In this document: positions 1 to 9,991 of the stretch, in pieces
Numbering within the stretch: the stretch's first letter is position 1
How the letters are laid out: every line of letters starts with the position of its first letter
Source of the DNA: Boesenbergia rotunda
Lineage: Eukaryota > Streptophyta > Magnoliopsida > Zingiberales > Zingiberaceae
NCBI GenBank assembly: GCA_024364735.1
Contig: JAGFNQ010001195.1
Location: forward strand, 510,269 to 574,268
Direction of reading: 5' to 3'
DNA length: 64,000 bases
Notes under the pieces: model-generated
Databases searched by the model: none
The model's input: the letters and a program-made list of their open reading frames with translations, nothing else
Told to the model about the DNA's origin: nothing
Translations under genes and position numbers: made by a program

Positions 1-2073
1 GGTAAGACTCCTCATGAACTCTGGTTTGGGAAACCACCTACAGTTAAACTCCTTAGGGTATTTGGTTGTAAGGTGTTCATCCTGAACACCAAGGATCACC
101 TTGGAAAGTTCACGGCAAAGGCTGATGAAGGGATACTGGTCGGGTATTCCTTAGTTAGCAAAGCCTACCGAGTCTACAATAAGAAATCTAGATTGGTTGA
201 AGAGTCTTCTGATGTTGTCTTTGAAGAAATTCCGAAAGTCAATGAACAACCAGAAGATGAAGTCCAATTCGAACTTAGGAGACTGAGTTTGAATAAAACT
301 CCAAATGTTGTTGACAATGGTGATGAGTCTGATGACGGTGAGCCTAGACAACCCATAGATCAGCCGGATCCTAAGGCTGAGCTTGGGTCTAGTGAAACCA
401 TTCAAGAAGCACCACCAACACTTAGGCAAACTAGATTAGCCTCTAGTCATCCCCAAGACCAAATTGTTGGAGACATCCATCATGGGATTAGGACTAAATC
501 ATTCTTTAGGAATGAGGCTAATGAAGTTGCCCTAATTTCCGAAATTGAACCTAGAAAAATTGACGAAGCATTAAATGATCCTGATTGGATCATTGCAATG
601 CAAGATGAACTAGGTCAATTCGAAAGAAGTCAAGTTTGGGACTTAGTCCCTATACCTAAGAAGACCACCATCATTGGAACCAAATGAGTCTTCAAAAATA
701 AATTGAACCATAAGGGAGAAATCATAAGAAACAAGACACGCTTAGTAGCCAAGGGCTATAGTAAAGTTGAAGGCTTTGATTATGATGAGACCTATGCTCC
801 CGTGGCACGATTAGAGTCCATCCGATTGATGCTTGCATTTGCAACACATCGAGGTTTCAAGTTATATCAGATGGATGTCAAATCGGCCTTTCTAAATGGT
901 TTGATTAGAAAAGAGGTCTATGTCGAACAACCTCCGGGGTTTGAGAGTACCGAATTTCCAAACCACGTGTTCAAGCTCAAAAAGGCACTCTATGGCCTTC
1001 AACAAGCACCCCGAGCTTGGTATGAGCGGTTGTCGACCTATTTAATTGAAAAAGGCTTTGTTAGAGGCCAAATAGACCCTACACTATTTCTACGAAGAGA
1101 TGGTGACAATATATTTGTAGCCCAAGTATATGTCGATGACATAATTTGTGGCTCAAACAACAAGGGTTATTTAAATGAGTTTATAGGACACATGGAGAGT
1201 GAATTTGAAATGAGTCTAGTGGGGGAGTTGACTTTCTTCCTTGGACTTAAAATCAAGCAAACTCGTGATGGAATCCATGTGCACCAATTAAAGTATACTC
1301 AAGAAATGCTTTGAAAATTCAACATGAGTGATTCAAAAGAAGTAACCACTCACATGGCCACAAACACAAGACTAGACAATGATGAGAGTGGTAAACCTAT
1401 TGATTTGACTCAATATCGAAGCATGATAGGGAGTTTGCTATACCTCACAGCTAGTCGACCTGATATACTCTTTGCTGTGGGTATGTGCGCTAGATATCAA
1501 GTATGTGCCAAGGAATCTCATTTAATCGTTGTCAAGAGAATTTTGAGATATCTTAAGGGCACAATTGGAGTTGGTCTTTGGTACCCCTGTACCGAATCAT
1601 TTGATCTAATTGGCTATACTGATTCCGACTACGCTGGATGTAAGTTGGATCGGAAAAGCACAAGTGGGGGCTGCCAATTCTTAGGTTCATCCTTAGTTAG
1701 TTGGTCAAGTCGGAAGCAATATTGTGTTGCTCTCTCCATGACCAAGGCAGAGTATATCGCCATGGGAGAGAGCGTATCATAATTGTTGTGGATGCTTCAT
1801 ACTCTAGAGGACTATGGATTGACTTACAAAGGTGTGCAAGTATTGTGTGATAACATTAGCACAATTAACCTAACTATGAATCTGATCCATCACTCTAGAA
1901 CCAAACATATTGGAGTGCGTCACCACTTCATTAGAGATCATGTTGCTAGAGGAGATGTTATACTCGCATATGTCGAGTCCAAATCAAATTTAGCTGACAT
2001 TTTCACTAAACCACTCCCCGAAAATGAGTTTAGCTTCTTAAGAAGGGAGTTGGGAATGTGTCGCGCTTCATAA
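1..2073 (+). pseudogene. Sirevirus pol fragment: integrase C-terminus, reverse transcriptase, RNase H
   Basis: The first part (to about 250) matches the end of a Ty1/copia integrase (HLGKFTAKADEGILVGYS). A variable linker follows, then reverse transcriptase with QMDVKSAFLNG near 870-900 and the catalytic YVDD at 1129-1140, then RNase H with GYTDSDYAG near 1612 and KAEYIAM near 1746. One reading frame runs to the natural stop at 2071-2073 but is cut by stops at 685-687, 1312-1314 and 1780-1782. The first replaces the Trp of the family motif TKWVFK (TGG to TGA). The third most likely replaces Gln before LLWM (CAA to TAA). The copy is therefore inactive, with no frameshift. Gag, protease and most of integrase lie off the left edge. 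It belongs to element K. Confidence 0.9.
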
Positions 2074-3302
2074 ACATCAAAATGCATTCAAAACCCTTCA
2101 TGATTATTTCTAATTGCTGAAATACAATTGGGTAACTTTGGGAACATCTCACACAAACTATAAGGTTTACCAAAATATTTTTGTTTGCTAGATATGGGGT
2201 GAGATGCTAGGATCAACTCAACTTCTCAAAATGTCAATGCATCCCTTGAGAAATTAAGTTGACGAGATAAAAATCACTTCGGTGACCAAGTATGGGGAAA
2301 ACCAATGCATAACATATGTGTATTTGGCTCCATGATCATACTTGGACATTCCAATCAAGGAAACTTGATTGGAAACTTGAAATTGGTACAAACTTACTTG
2401 AAATTGCGTGAATGATTGTTGATTGAATTTGACTCCACTTGGGTGGAGCAAAGTGATTTGCCAAAACCATAAGGACCTTTAATCCTTGTTTAGGGATCAA
2501 TTATAGTCAAGGGACCACTTCCAGGATCGATATCTTTCATTAGATCCCTTCAGAAATTGTGTGGAAATCTGAAACTTCAAGTTTCAGATCGTATCAGGGA
2601 GTATCAGGAACCCTGATCGGTCACCGGACCGATCAGGAGTATGGTTGATCGGTCCCCAGACCGATCTGGCTCTCTCCTGTGGTGATCAGTCCACAGACCG
2701 ATCAGAGGGGTCACAGTGACTTCACGAAAATTGACCAAACTCAGTGTGTTGGCCTAGATTGGTCCCCGGACCGATCTGGCATCCTGTGATGATCAGTCCA
2801 CAGACCGATCAAGGGCTCACGGGACAACCTCCAAACCTACTGATCGCTTCCTGACCGATCAGCCGATTGATCAGGAGTCTCCCTGATCGGTCACCAGACC
2901 GATCAAGATCAGTCCAGTCCGATCAGGCCTGAGCCTGATCGGTCTGGGTGCTCCCAGATCAAACGGTGATCCGTTCAATCACATTAAATTGCGGTTGGTG
3001 GACCGACCCACCAACCTATTAACTCTCCCAAAACCCCTCATTGCCAAACCCTAGTGCCAAAAATTCCCTCTTGCACATCCTTTTACTGTGCGTGAGTCCT
3101 CCTCCTGCGTGTTCTTCCTTGCGAGTGAGCTCTCCTTCTCTTACTGTGCGTGTGCGATCCTGAGAAGGTGTCTTGCAGGCTCCACCTTGTTTTCCTGAGA
3201 GTTCCTCTCTGACTCAAGGTCTTGTGCTCATCTCTTGCACCGAGAACTTTCTCCTGCGCAAGCTCTCCTTCCAGCCTTCAAGAATCTCTCAAATCAACGA
3301 AG
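2074..3302 (+). other. Spacer between pol and ORF3 of element K, candidate internal promoter
   Basis: No ORF is supported here. The first 500 bases are unremarkable AT-rich sequence. The palindrome array at 2608-2965 follows, then a promoter-like stretch (about 2985-3050), then a pyrimidine-rich, 5'UTR-like segment (3060-3300) leading to an ATG. Sireviruses often have long non-coding DNA downstream of pol. The promoter role is inferred only from composition and position. Confidence 0.45.
2608..2965. repeat. Array of about seven GATCGGTC...GACCGATC palindromes (internal copy)
   Basis: Imperfect inverted repeats with 8-bp arms GATCGGTC and GACCGATC around a 4-base core such as ACCG or CCCA. 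The copies here read mostly GATCGGTCMCCRGACCGATC, unlike the TGGT or CGGT cores of the LTR copies at 33966-34530 and 38850-39425. The array lies outside any LTR, upstream of ORF3. Confidence 0.85.
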
Positions 3303-3313
3303 ATGGCACCTAA
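3303..3313 (+). CDS. Predicted exon 1 of ORF3 (start codon exon)
   Basis: ATG GCA CCT AA is followed by the strong donor GTAAGAG at 3314. Read through, the frame stops at once (AAG TAA). If it is spliced to the acceptor AG at 7579-7580, the split Lys codon completes and the frame enters the long ORF from 7581, which otherwise has no upstream ATG. The exon is preceded by a pyrimidine-rich leader. This is an inference from splice consensus, frame and the lack of another start. No transcript evidence is available. Confidence 0.5.
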
Positions 3314-3374
3314 GTAAGAGTTTCCTTCTTCCATCTTGTTGAATACCTCAAATATGATAATGTGTGGTTAACTA

Positions 3375-6232
3375 TGTAACGCCCGTCCTTATATCTACCC
3401 TTAAGGCGGGGTTACGGGTCCATACATTCAAATCATTTATCATCTTAAGCATGTATATCCAAACAAAACAGTTACAATAGAAGAAATGTAGTAAACATGC
3501 TTATTGAAGACTAATTTACCAAGCAAGGTTTTTTTTTCATTTCTTTTATATCTACATGCATTTACAACCTAATAGGAAGATCATTTAGCACACTATAGCA
3601 TGGAATCTCAAGTAAGAATATAGCAAGAGTTATCTAGTCTTAGATACATGCAAAAGAAGCATTCATAAGAAATTAGCATTCATAAGAAACAGAAAATAGT
3701 AATTATCTAGCATTTTACTTAGCATGCATACTACAAAGTTTAGACATTAATGATAGTGTTATCTAGCATGACATAGGTTCCATATCCCTAACTTAATCAC
3801 AGTAGAGTAGTCATGATCATCACACATTCAGAGTATAGCAATACAATTTTAATCTTTCATTGGAAGCAGTTTAGATTTTAGACAGAAACAAGGTAGATAG
3901 AATCTTTCGTTCTTTCCCGAGCCATCACCACACACATCCTCTAGCCTTCCCTCTGCCTCTTCCTTTAGTTCAAGTATTTCTTACCGCTATCTGCAGCATA
4001 AGAAAAACAACATGAACTAGTAAGCAAAACAGGCTTAGTAAGAATCCGGGCCTACTCGCAAAACCATATCGATACATCATATCATGTACTCAGTAATCAA
4101 GTTAGAACAAGATTATAAGCATCATAAGCATCTCATCAAAGCATCATAAGCATCACATCAAATATCTCTAAGTACTTACAGAACAAGATTATCACATAAT
4201 TAGAAATGTTTTTCAAAAAGTTCCATAAAGGTAAGTACTTTAAAATATCATATCATCATCTAGGGCCCAGTTGTAGTACCACATCAAGCGCGTTCCCTAA
4301 TAAATTGGGGTAGCGAGCCACCAATCTAATTAGAGCAGGACCCTTCCGTCCTACCAATGTCATGACCTTCAGTTAACATGCACATTGGATTTGTTTAACG
4401 ACCCCCTTCCGATTCGGGTACACAACTTTCAAAGTAAAGTAATTTATCATGCAATTACTCATATATGTATATGCCTAAAGGTACTCTTAATCTCATCTTA
4501 AAGGGACACACCACACATTCGGGTGCTCTTGATCCCAATTTCAATAGAGTATCCTTTTTCAAGCATATTATCAAACACATCATGTTCATATCATCAAGGT
4601 GCCCCATGGGCTATAAGGCATGCTTTTATACCTAACAAGATAGGTCACATAAATTATACACACATCACATATGTAGTAGCATGCTTCATGATCTCATTAA
4701 ATGCTTCCCAACTCTAGGACTAGGGTTGGCCGAAAGTTACAAGTAAGGGAATTTCCCTTTTTTTCATCCAATTAAAGCATACCTTCATCACATATATATC
4801 CCTATCATGCATTCTATTAACATGGCATTCATTAGAGGTAAATGACCTTCCCTAAGCTAGGGTTCCATGTTGGGGCCGAAAATAGCAAGTGAGGGGTTTG
4901 GTTTTCCAATCAAGCATTCATTCAAGCATTTCTACAAACACCTCAAGTACACTACATGCTAACAATTGAAACATGGTTTAAGCCTCAAAATGGGGTTAGC
5001 ATCCACTAACCCTAAATTACAAGGAGTTGGCCGAAACCTTGTAGGGTACCAAACCCTAACTTTGTCCTTCCAAAAATTTGGAAACATCACATATGAGTGT
5101 ACCCTAAGTCTTAAGGGTTATTTTCATGTATTGAAAAGTTGCCACACCCCTCCTTTAGGAAGTGGTCGAAACCCATACAAGGACAAACCTAGGTTTTGTT
5201 CTTGACACCATGAAGAAAAATCCATCTACATGTATACCCTAAGTTTCTAGGGATCTCCTCATGCAATAAGAAGTAACCAAGTCCCATGAATGGGTGGTGG
5301 CCGAAAGTCTTATAAGGGAGGAACTCCCATTTTTTCAAAACAAGAACACAAGGAAAACATGCATAAACCATTATACTGCAGGCGAGAGGATACTTACATC
5401 CTAGCGCTGGAATTTCGCCTTCTCTTAAACCGTAGGGTACCCTACACTTGAAGGGTACGTGACAATCCCTTTTCTTCCAAATTTTCCTCTAGGTTCCTTG
5501 GTCTTGGTAGAGAGCAATGGCACTTGGACTCTCCCTCTTGCAATTACCCTAGAGTTAGAACCCTAGGATGATGTTTTCGAAAATGGAAAAAGGGAAGAGG
5601 ATGAAGGAGGTTTCGGTGGAGAAGAGAAAAGGAAGAAGAAGAAGAGAAGAAGAGGAAGTTATTCCAACTTCCCTTATTTATACTTTTCTCATGAAAAGAC
5701 ATGTCTCTTCACTTCCCTAGCTTTTAACAAGCATGTTCTCTACTCCTTCTACATGAAATATTGCTTGGTTCATTGGTTATAACATGGTGAGTGCAACTAG
5801 GAGGTTCAAGGTTCAATCCTTGCTTCCTCCTTTCTAGCTCTTCTTTTTATCACAATTTGCACTAACCCATATCAAAGCCCATTAAGCCAAGCACATCATG
5901 AAATTTCATAATATTAATAATATTTCATGAATCTAATATTTCATGATAATATTTCATGATAATAATATTTCATGAATATAATATTTCATGATAATATTTC
6001 ATGATAATAATATTTCATGCATATACTATTTCATGATAATATTTCATGATAATAATATTTCATGAATATAATATGTCATGCTAATATTTCATGATAATAA
6101 TATTTCATGAATATAATATTTCATGTATTCATGACATTTCATAGCATGTGATTGCATGAAATTTATATCATTTCATTATAACCATTTTCATACATTGTCA
6201 TGATTTTACATTGACAAATTTGGGGTGTTACA
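3375..6232 (-). repeat. 3' LTR of Tekay-type element H
   Basis: 2858 bp, beginning TGTAACGCCC and ending GGGGTGTTACA. A minus-strand TATA-like box (TATAAATAAG) corresponds to + strand 5673-5682. It holds the AT-rich tandem repeat at 5905-6135. Short open frames inside it have no recognisable similarity and are treated as chance. Confidence 0.8.
5905..6135. repeat. AT-rich tandem repeat (ATATTTCATGATAAT)n
   Basis: Degenerate units of about 15-20 bp built from ATTTCATGAtaat and ATTTCATGaatataat, repeated more than ten times. Each ATTTCATGAAT-like block is partly self-complementary. It lies inside the H LTR near its outer end. Confidence 0.85.
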
Positions 6233-6267
6233 ATCCTCCCCCTCTTATAGAAAGTTCGTCCCGAACT

Positions 6268-7286
6268 TTAAAATAGTTCCGGATACTTTGATCGCATCGT
6301 ATCTTCCTGTTCCCAGGTGGCTTCTTCGAACTGCTTGTTCCGCCACAGAACCTTCACTAAGGGTATTTCCTTGTTCCTTAGCCTTTTAACTTCCCGATCG
6401 AGGATCTGGATCGGGCGGCGTTCGGAACTAAGGCTCTCCTGTTCTTGCACTGGTGGGGGTTCTATCATTTGACTCGCATCAGGGGTACACTTCTTGAGCA
6501 TCGACACATGGAAGACGTTGTGGATAGCCGCCATTTCTGGTGGTAGCTCCAGTTCGTAGGCCACCTTGCCTACTCGTCTCAAAATCTAGTAGGGTCCCAC
6601 GTATCGCGGACTCAGTTTCCCCTTCTTTCCGAATCTCATCACCCCTTTCATAGGGGCTACCTTCAGGAATACCGAATCCCCAACCTCGAACTCGAGTGGT
6701 CGACGTCGTTTATCAGCGTAGCTCTTTTGCCGACTCTGAGCAGTCTCTATCCTCTGGCGGATATTCTTTATAGCCTGAGTGGTCTCATCAATAATATCGG
6801 TCTGGAGTCCCATCTCCCTCTTTTCACCACTCTCATGCCAGCATAAAGGAGATCTGCATTTCCTTCCGTATAGTGCTTCGTACGGTGCCATCCCGATAGT
6901 AGCCTGATGACTGTTATTATAAGCAAACTCTGCCAGGCTCAGGTATCGACACCAGCTTCCCTTGAAGTCCAAGGTGCAAGCTCGTAACATATCTTCTAGT
7001 ATCTGGTTTACTCGTTCAGTCTGCCCGTCAGTCTGGGGGTGAAAGGCTGTACTGAACTTCAGCTTCGTGCCAAGGGCCTTCTGCACGTGTCCCCAAAAAT
7101 CAGAAGTAAATCGACCATCTCGGTCAGAGACGATGGTCTTGGGAACCCCGTGTAGTCGGACAATCTCCTTGACGTACAGTTGAGCTAGCTGCTCAACTGA
7201 ATAAGTCATCCTGATAGCCAGAAAATGCGCGGACTTGGTCAGTCGGTCCACAATAACCCATATACTATCATATCCAATCTCCTTGT
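6268..7286 (-). pseudogene. Ty3/gypsy integrase and C-terminal pol remnant
   Basis: The minus-strand frame opens in the integrase core (DRLTKSAHF, first catalytic Asp), continues through SDRDGRFTSDFW (second Asp) and HPQTDGQTERVNQ (catalytic Glu), then the YEALYGRKCRSPLCW block and the GDSVFLKVAPMKG domain. An in-frame TAG at 6583-6585 interrupts it just after VGPY. The frame resumes with the HNVFHVSMLKK block and ends in a LVKVLWRN...EATWE tail, which in Tekay/Del elements belongs to the chromodomain-side C-terminus, stopping at 6268. Protease, reverse transcriptase and RNase H are absent because of truncation at about 7286. The stop and truncation make it inactive. Confidence 0.9.
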
Positions 7287-7580
7287 CGTGTGTGCCGTGA
7301 CCTACATATGATCAAATCTCTCCTTCATTTGATTATTGTCCCCGTCTTATATCAAACTGATTAAATCTAATCTATTTGATGAATGTCTTACCTTATTATC
7401 ACTGATTGGGTCATTGATTACATCTTGTCTTTTGGTCAAACCTTAATTTGCATAATGATTCGTTTCATTTCATCTTGATCAAATCTGTTGCCATGATCCA
7501 CACTCACTGATTAAATCAAATTTTGTATTCTTTTTCAAACTTATGTGTTCACTTCTGTGATCAATTCTTCAAACCTTTAG
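7287..7580 (+). other. 3' part of the predicted ORF3 intron
   Basis: T-rich, stop-dense sequence resuming after element H and ending in TTTAG at 7576-7580, a good plant acceptor preceded by a pyrimidine-rich run. No ORF or repeat is seen. Before H inserted, the intron would have been only about 350 bp. Confidence 0.45.
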
Positions 7581-8831
7581 AAGATCATCTAATGGCAAAA
7601 AACCCGTGGAGGAAAGCTCAAAGGGCAAAGGTCCCTCATCATCTACACCTCCTTCGAGACCTCCTCCACCTCCACATACTATATTTCAAAATATTTATTA
7701 TGCTCTAGACTTTCAATGGCACAATTTCAAACTGATGTCATGTCGAACTATGGACCAAACCTTCATTTACAAACATTGTCCAACAGTCCGGCAAGTTATT
7801 GAACACTATAATCTTCAATCCATTCTTTACCTTGAGAGGCCAATCAACTTTGATTTGGTCTCCGAATTCTATAACAACATGGTTAGTGGGGAGGGCACGG
7901 GGTGGAGGACCCGTGTCGCCAGTGTCGACCTTATTTTTAATCGATCTGTTTTCACTGACTTTCTTAGTTGTCGTCGGTCAGATAATGACTTCTCTCTCTA
8001 CCCTTATCTTCCTGATCCTCTTTCGGTTCCCTTTGATGGAGTCATTCCTGACTCCATCTACGAGTATTTTCTAGTTCATTACAGGCCAAGGGGTTCCGGT
8101 GAGCGCGCCCGTGATTTTCCCACATTTCCTGCTCTTCGCCTTTTCCCCGTTGAGTATGTTTTGTTTAAGATCATCACTAATTATCTCCTTTCGACTACTT
8201 CAAAACACTTAGATGAGATTCACCCGTTCCACTGCTTGATGCTCTACGGGATGCATCAGCAGTTAGATTTTGACCCAATGGTTTCAGTCTATTTCTCCAT
8301 CATTATCCACAGTTAGATGTACGGCCAGACAGTTTACATGTCGTTTGGTCACATCATCACTGCCTGGCTGGAGTCGGTTGGCATTGACGTTTCACAGGGC
8401 TGCATTATACCCATGGTTCGACAGGACTGTCGAATTGATCGTTGCATGATGGCCCAGTCTGGCATTGTTGTCGGATCACAGGGGCTGAGATGGAAGGTTC
8501 GACAACATGTGGGGGAGTTACCGGGAGCAGCCCCTGATCAGGAGCCGTCCGCTGGTGCTGAGGATTATGATGAGTGGGCTCCTGACCTACGCTGGAAAGT
8601 TGCGGAGTCAGAGCGGACGATGCAGCACGAGCTACATATTTCCAAGCTCTGGCGATAGGAGGTCAGCTCAGAGTTTCGGTCATTCGATCGCCGACTGGAC
8701 GCTCTTGCATCCGATGTTTCTGGGATCAGCTCACTACAGGACACGTGGTATGAGGAGTGGTACCATCATACGTTTCCTGGTGCTGCGATCTCCAGCAGCT
8801 CTCCACCAGGGGATGTCATATATATTGCTGA
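7581..8831 (+). pseudogene. ORF3 of Sirevirus K (env-like position; 'putative plant transposon protein'-like), exon 2
   Basis: A single frame runs from the predicted acceptor to the insertion point of A. It opens with a Lys/Ser/Pro-rich segment including a PPPPP run. A globular region of about 200 residues follows, with YLERPINFDLVSEFYNNM near 7820-7880 and FDGVIPDSIYEYFLVHYRP near 8030-8090, resembling (from memory) the 'putative plant transposon protein' domain found with plant retroelements. Stops at 8314-8316 and 8656-8658 (both TAG, each parsimonious as CAG to TAG) interrupt it. The tail ends GDVIYIAD and continues past element A at 32892. Its place between pol and the polypurine tract is where Sireviruses may carry an extra, env-like ORF. 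I see no signal peptide or membrane segment, so an envelope function is not supported. Its function is unknown. Confidence 0.65.
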
Positions 8832-9924
8832 TGTTGGAGCAATCGGCCCTAAGATGGTCCGGAGTGACCATGGGTTTTGATGTTTGGGCAAACGGTTTAA
8901 GTTAGGTTTACCCTTGTATTTGAGATGCGTATGTTGAGTGTGCAGGTTGTACAGGTTACGCATATGGACCTGACTGGACGGCCTCAGTACGGTGAAGGAT
9001 GGCATGGAGGCTAGTTGGAGGCTGGCGTGTGCTTCTGAGGGACCATGGAGTGCAGGGATGATGAGCTGATGGGCGCGAACTTCGAGGCGTACGTGAAGGG
9101 TGGCATGGAGGCAAGCTGGAGGCTTGCGTGCGCATCCGAGGGACAAGGGCCGAAGATGAAGAGGGCGCGAAGGCAACAGTCGAGGCTGCGGAGGAGGAGT
9201 CAGTCGAGTGATGAGGGTACGAGTGCAGTGTGATTATACTCGAAAAATCCTAGGGTTTGAGTGCGGAGTGGAATGTACTCAGGAAGGGTAACCTTAGGTG
9301 AGTGAGTAGACCAGTCGACTGGCCTGGGGGCAGTCGACTGGCCTGGGGGCAGTCGACTGATGGAACTCACAGAAAGGTCTCAGCCCTGGGACCAGTCGAC
9401 TGCCCTGGGGGCAGTCGATTGTTAGGTGGTTGGTGAGTTGGCTAAAATTCGAACGTTGGGGTGCAACGGTCGAATTTGGCTGGCACCAGTCGACTGCCCT
9501 GGGGGCAATTGGCTAGCACCAGTCGACTGCCCTGGGGCAGTCGACGGGTAGCGAGAAATCAGCCCCGAGTCCTATTTAAAGAGGACTTCGTGGTGGCTGA
9601 GTTTCTTGACGAAACTCACTTGAGTAAAGCGTGTTAGTAGTCTATTGTGATCAGAGGGCTTCCAAAGTGTTGTGGTGAGGTTTCTCCACCCACAAGGAGC
9701 GACAGATCTAGCCGGAGGTTATCCGGGGGTTGATCCACCGAAAGATTCTTGGATTAGTCACCCGACCGGGGTGGATACCAAGTAAATCATCGTTGTTAGC
9801 ATTGGTTAGTATTGTTTTACTATTTTATTGTATATTCCGCTGCGCAAACTAACCGTGTAGGAAGAAGAGATTCGAAAAATCGCTATTCACCCCCCCTCTA
9901 GCGTACGACAAGACGATCCTATCA
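8832..9924 (+). repeat. 5' LTR of Sirevirus A
   Basis: 1093 bp from TGTTGGAGCA to CCTATCA. It contains the CAGTCGACTG palindrome array (9311-9546), a TATA-like box TATTTAAAG at 9573-9581, a TTCCGCTGCGC box at 9835-9845 and the C tract ATTCACCCCCCCTCT near 9885-9899. The 3' LTR copy has many transitions relative to it and fewer palindromes, so this is not a very recent insertion. Confidence 0.9.
9311..9546. repeat. Array of CAGTCGACTG palindromes upstream of the TATA box
   Basis: About eight copies or near copies of CAGTCGACTG, usually paired and separated by a CCCTGGGGG or GCCTGGGGG spacer that is itself nearly self-complementary. The last copy ends about 27 bp before the TATA-like box. Fewer copies remain in the 3' LTR (about 32341-32509). 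Isolated copies also occur in A's internal region near 12079-12166 and 13006-13040. Confidence 0.9.
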
Positions 9925-9926
9925 GT

Positions 9927-9938
9927 TGGTATTAGAGC
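9927..9938 (+). other. Primer binding site of A (initiator Met tRNA type)
   Basis: TGGTATTAGAGC, one base different from the common plant copia site TGGTATCAGAGC, lies two bases after the 5' LTR end. Confidence 0.85.
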
Positions 9939-9991
9939 AAAGGACCGCTCTTTATCGGACTAACCGCCAAGGGAGCACACGCTAGAGGAAA

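Larger units (their letters stand above)
3375..7286 (-). mobile_element. Ty3/gypsy chromovirus fragment H (Tekay/Del type), 5' truncated
   Basis: The + strand begins with an LTR (3375-6232) with termini TGTAACGCCC and GGGGTGTTACA, followed by a polypurine tract read on the minus strand (6233-6250, reverse complement of atcctccccctcttatag). Minus-strand integrase and C-terminal pol follow. Sequence similarity stops near 7286, within the start of the integrase core. The rest of pol, gag, the primer site and the 5' LTR are missing, and I found no matching target duplication. The long LTR (2858 bp) with TGTAAC/GTTACA ends and the LVKVLWRN C-terminal motif fit Tekay/Del chromoviruses. It lies inside the predicted ORF3 intron of K. 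Confidence 0.75.

Noticed and set aside
5790..5835. tRNA-like T-arm (GGTTCAATCC) inside the H LTR, and a similar site near 60135
   Set aside because: A B-box-like sequence is present, but no convincing A-box, acceptor stem or anticodon arm. It could be a SINE remnant but is not supportable.
7581..8831. ORF3 as a true envelope glycoprotein
   Set aside because: The position fits, but I see no signal peptide, membrane anchor or coiled coil. Only the neutral label ORF3 is supported.
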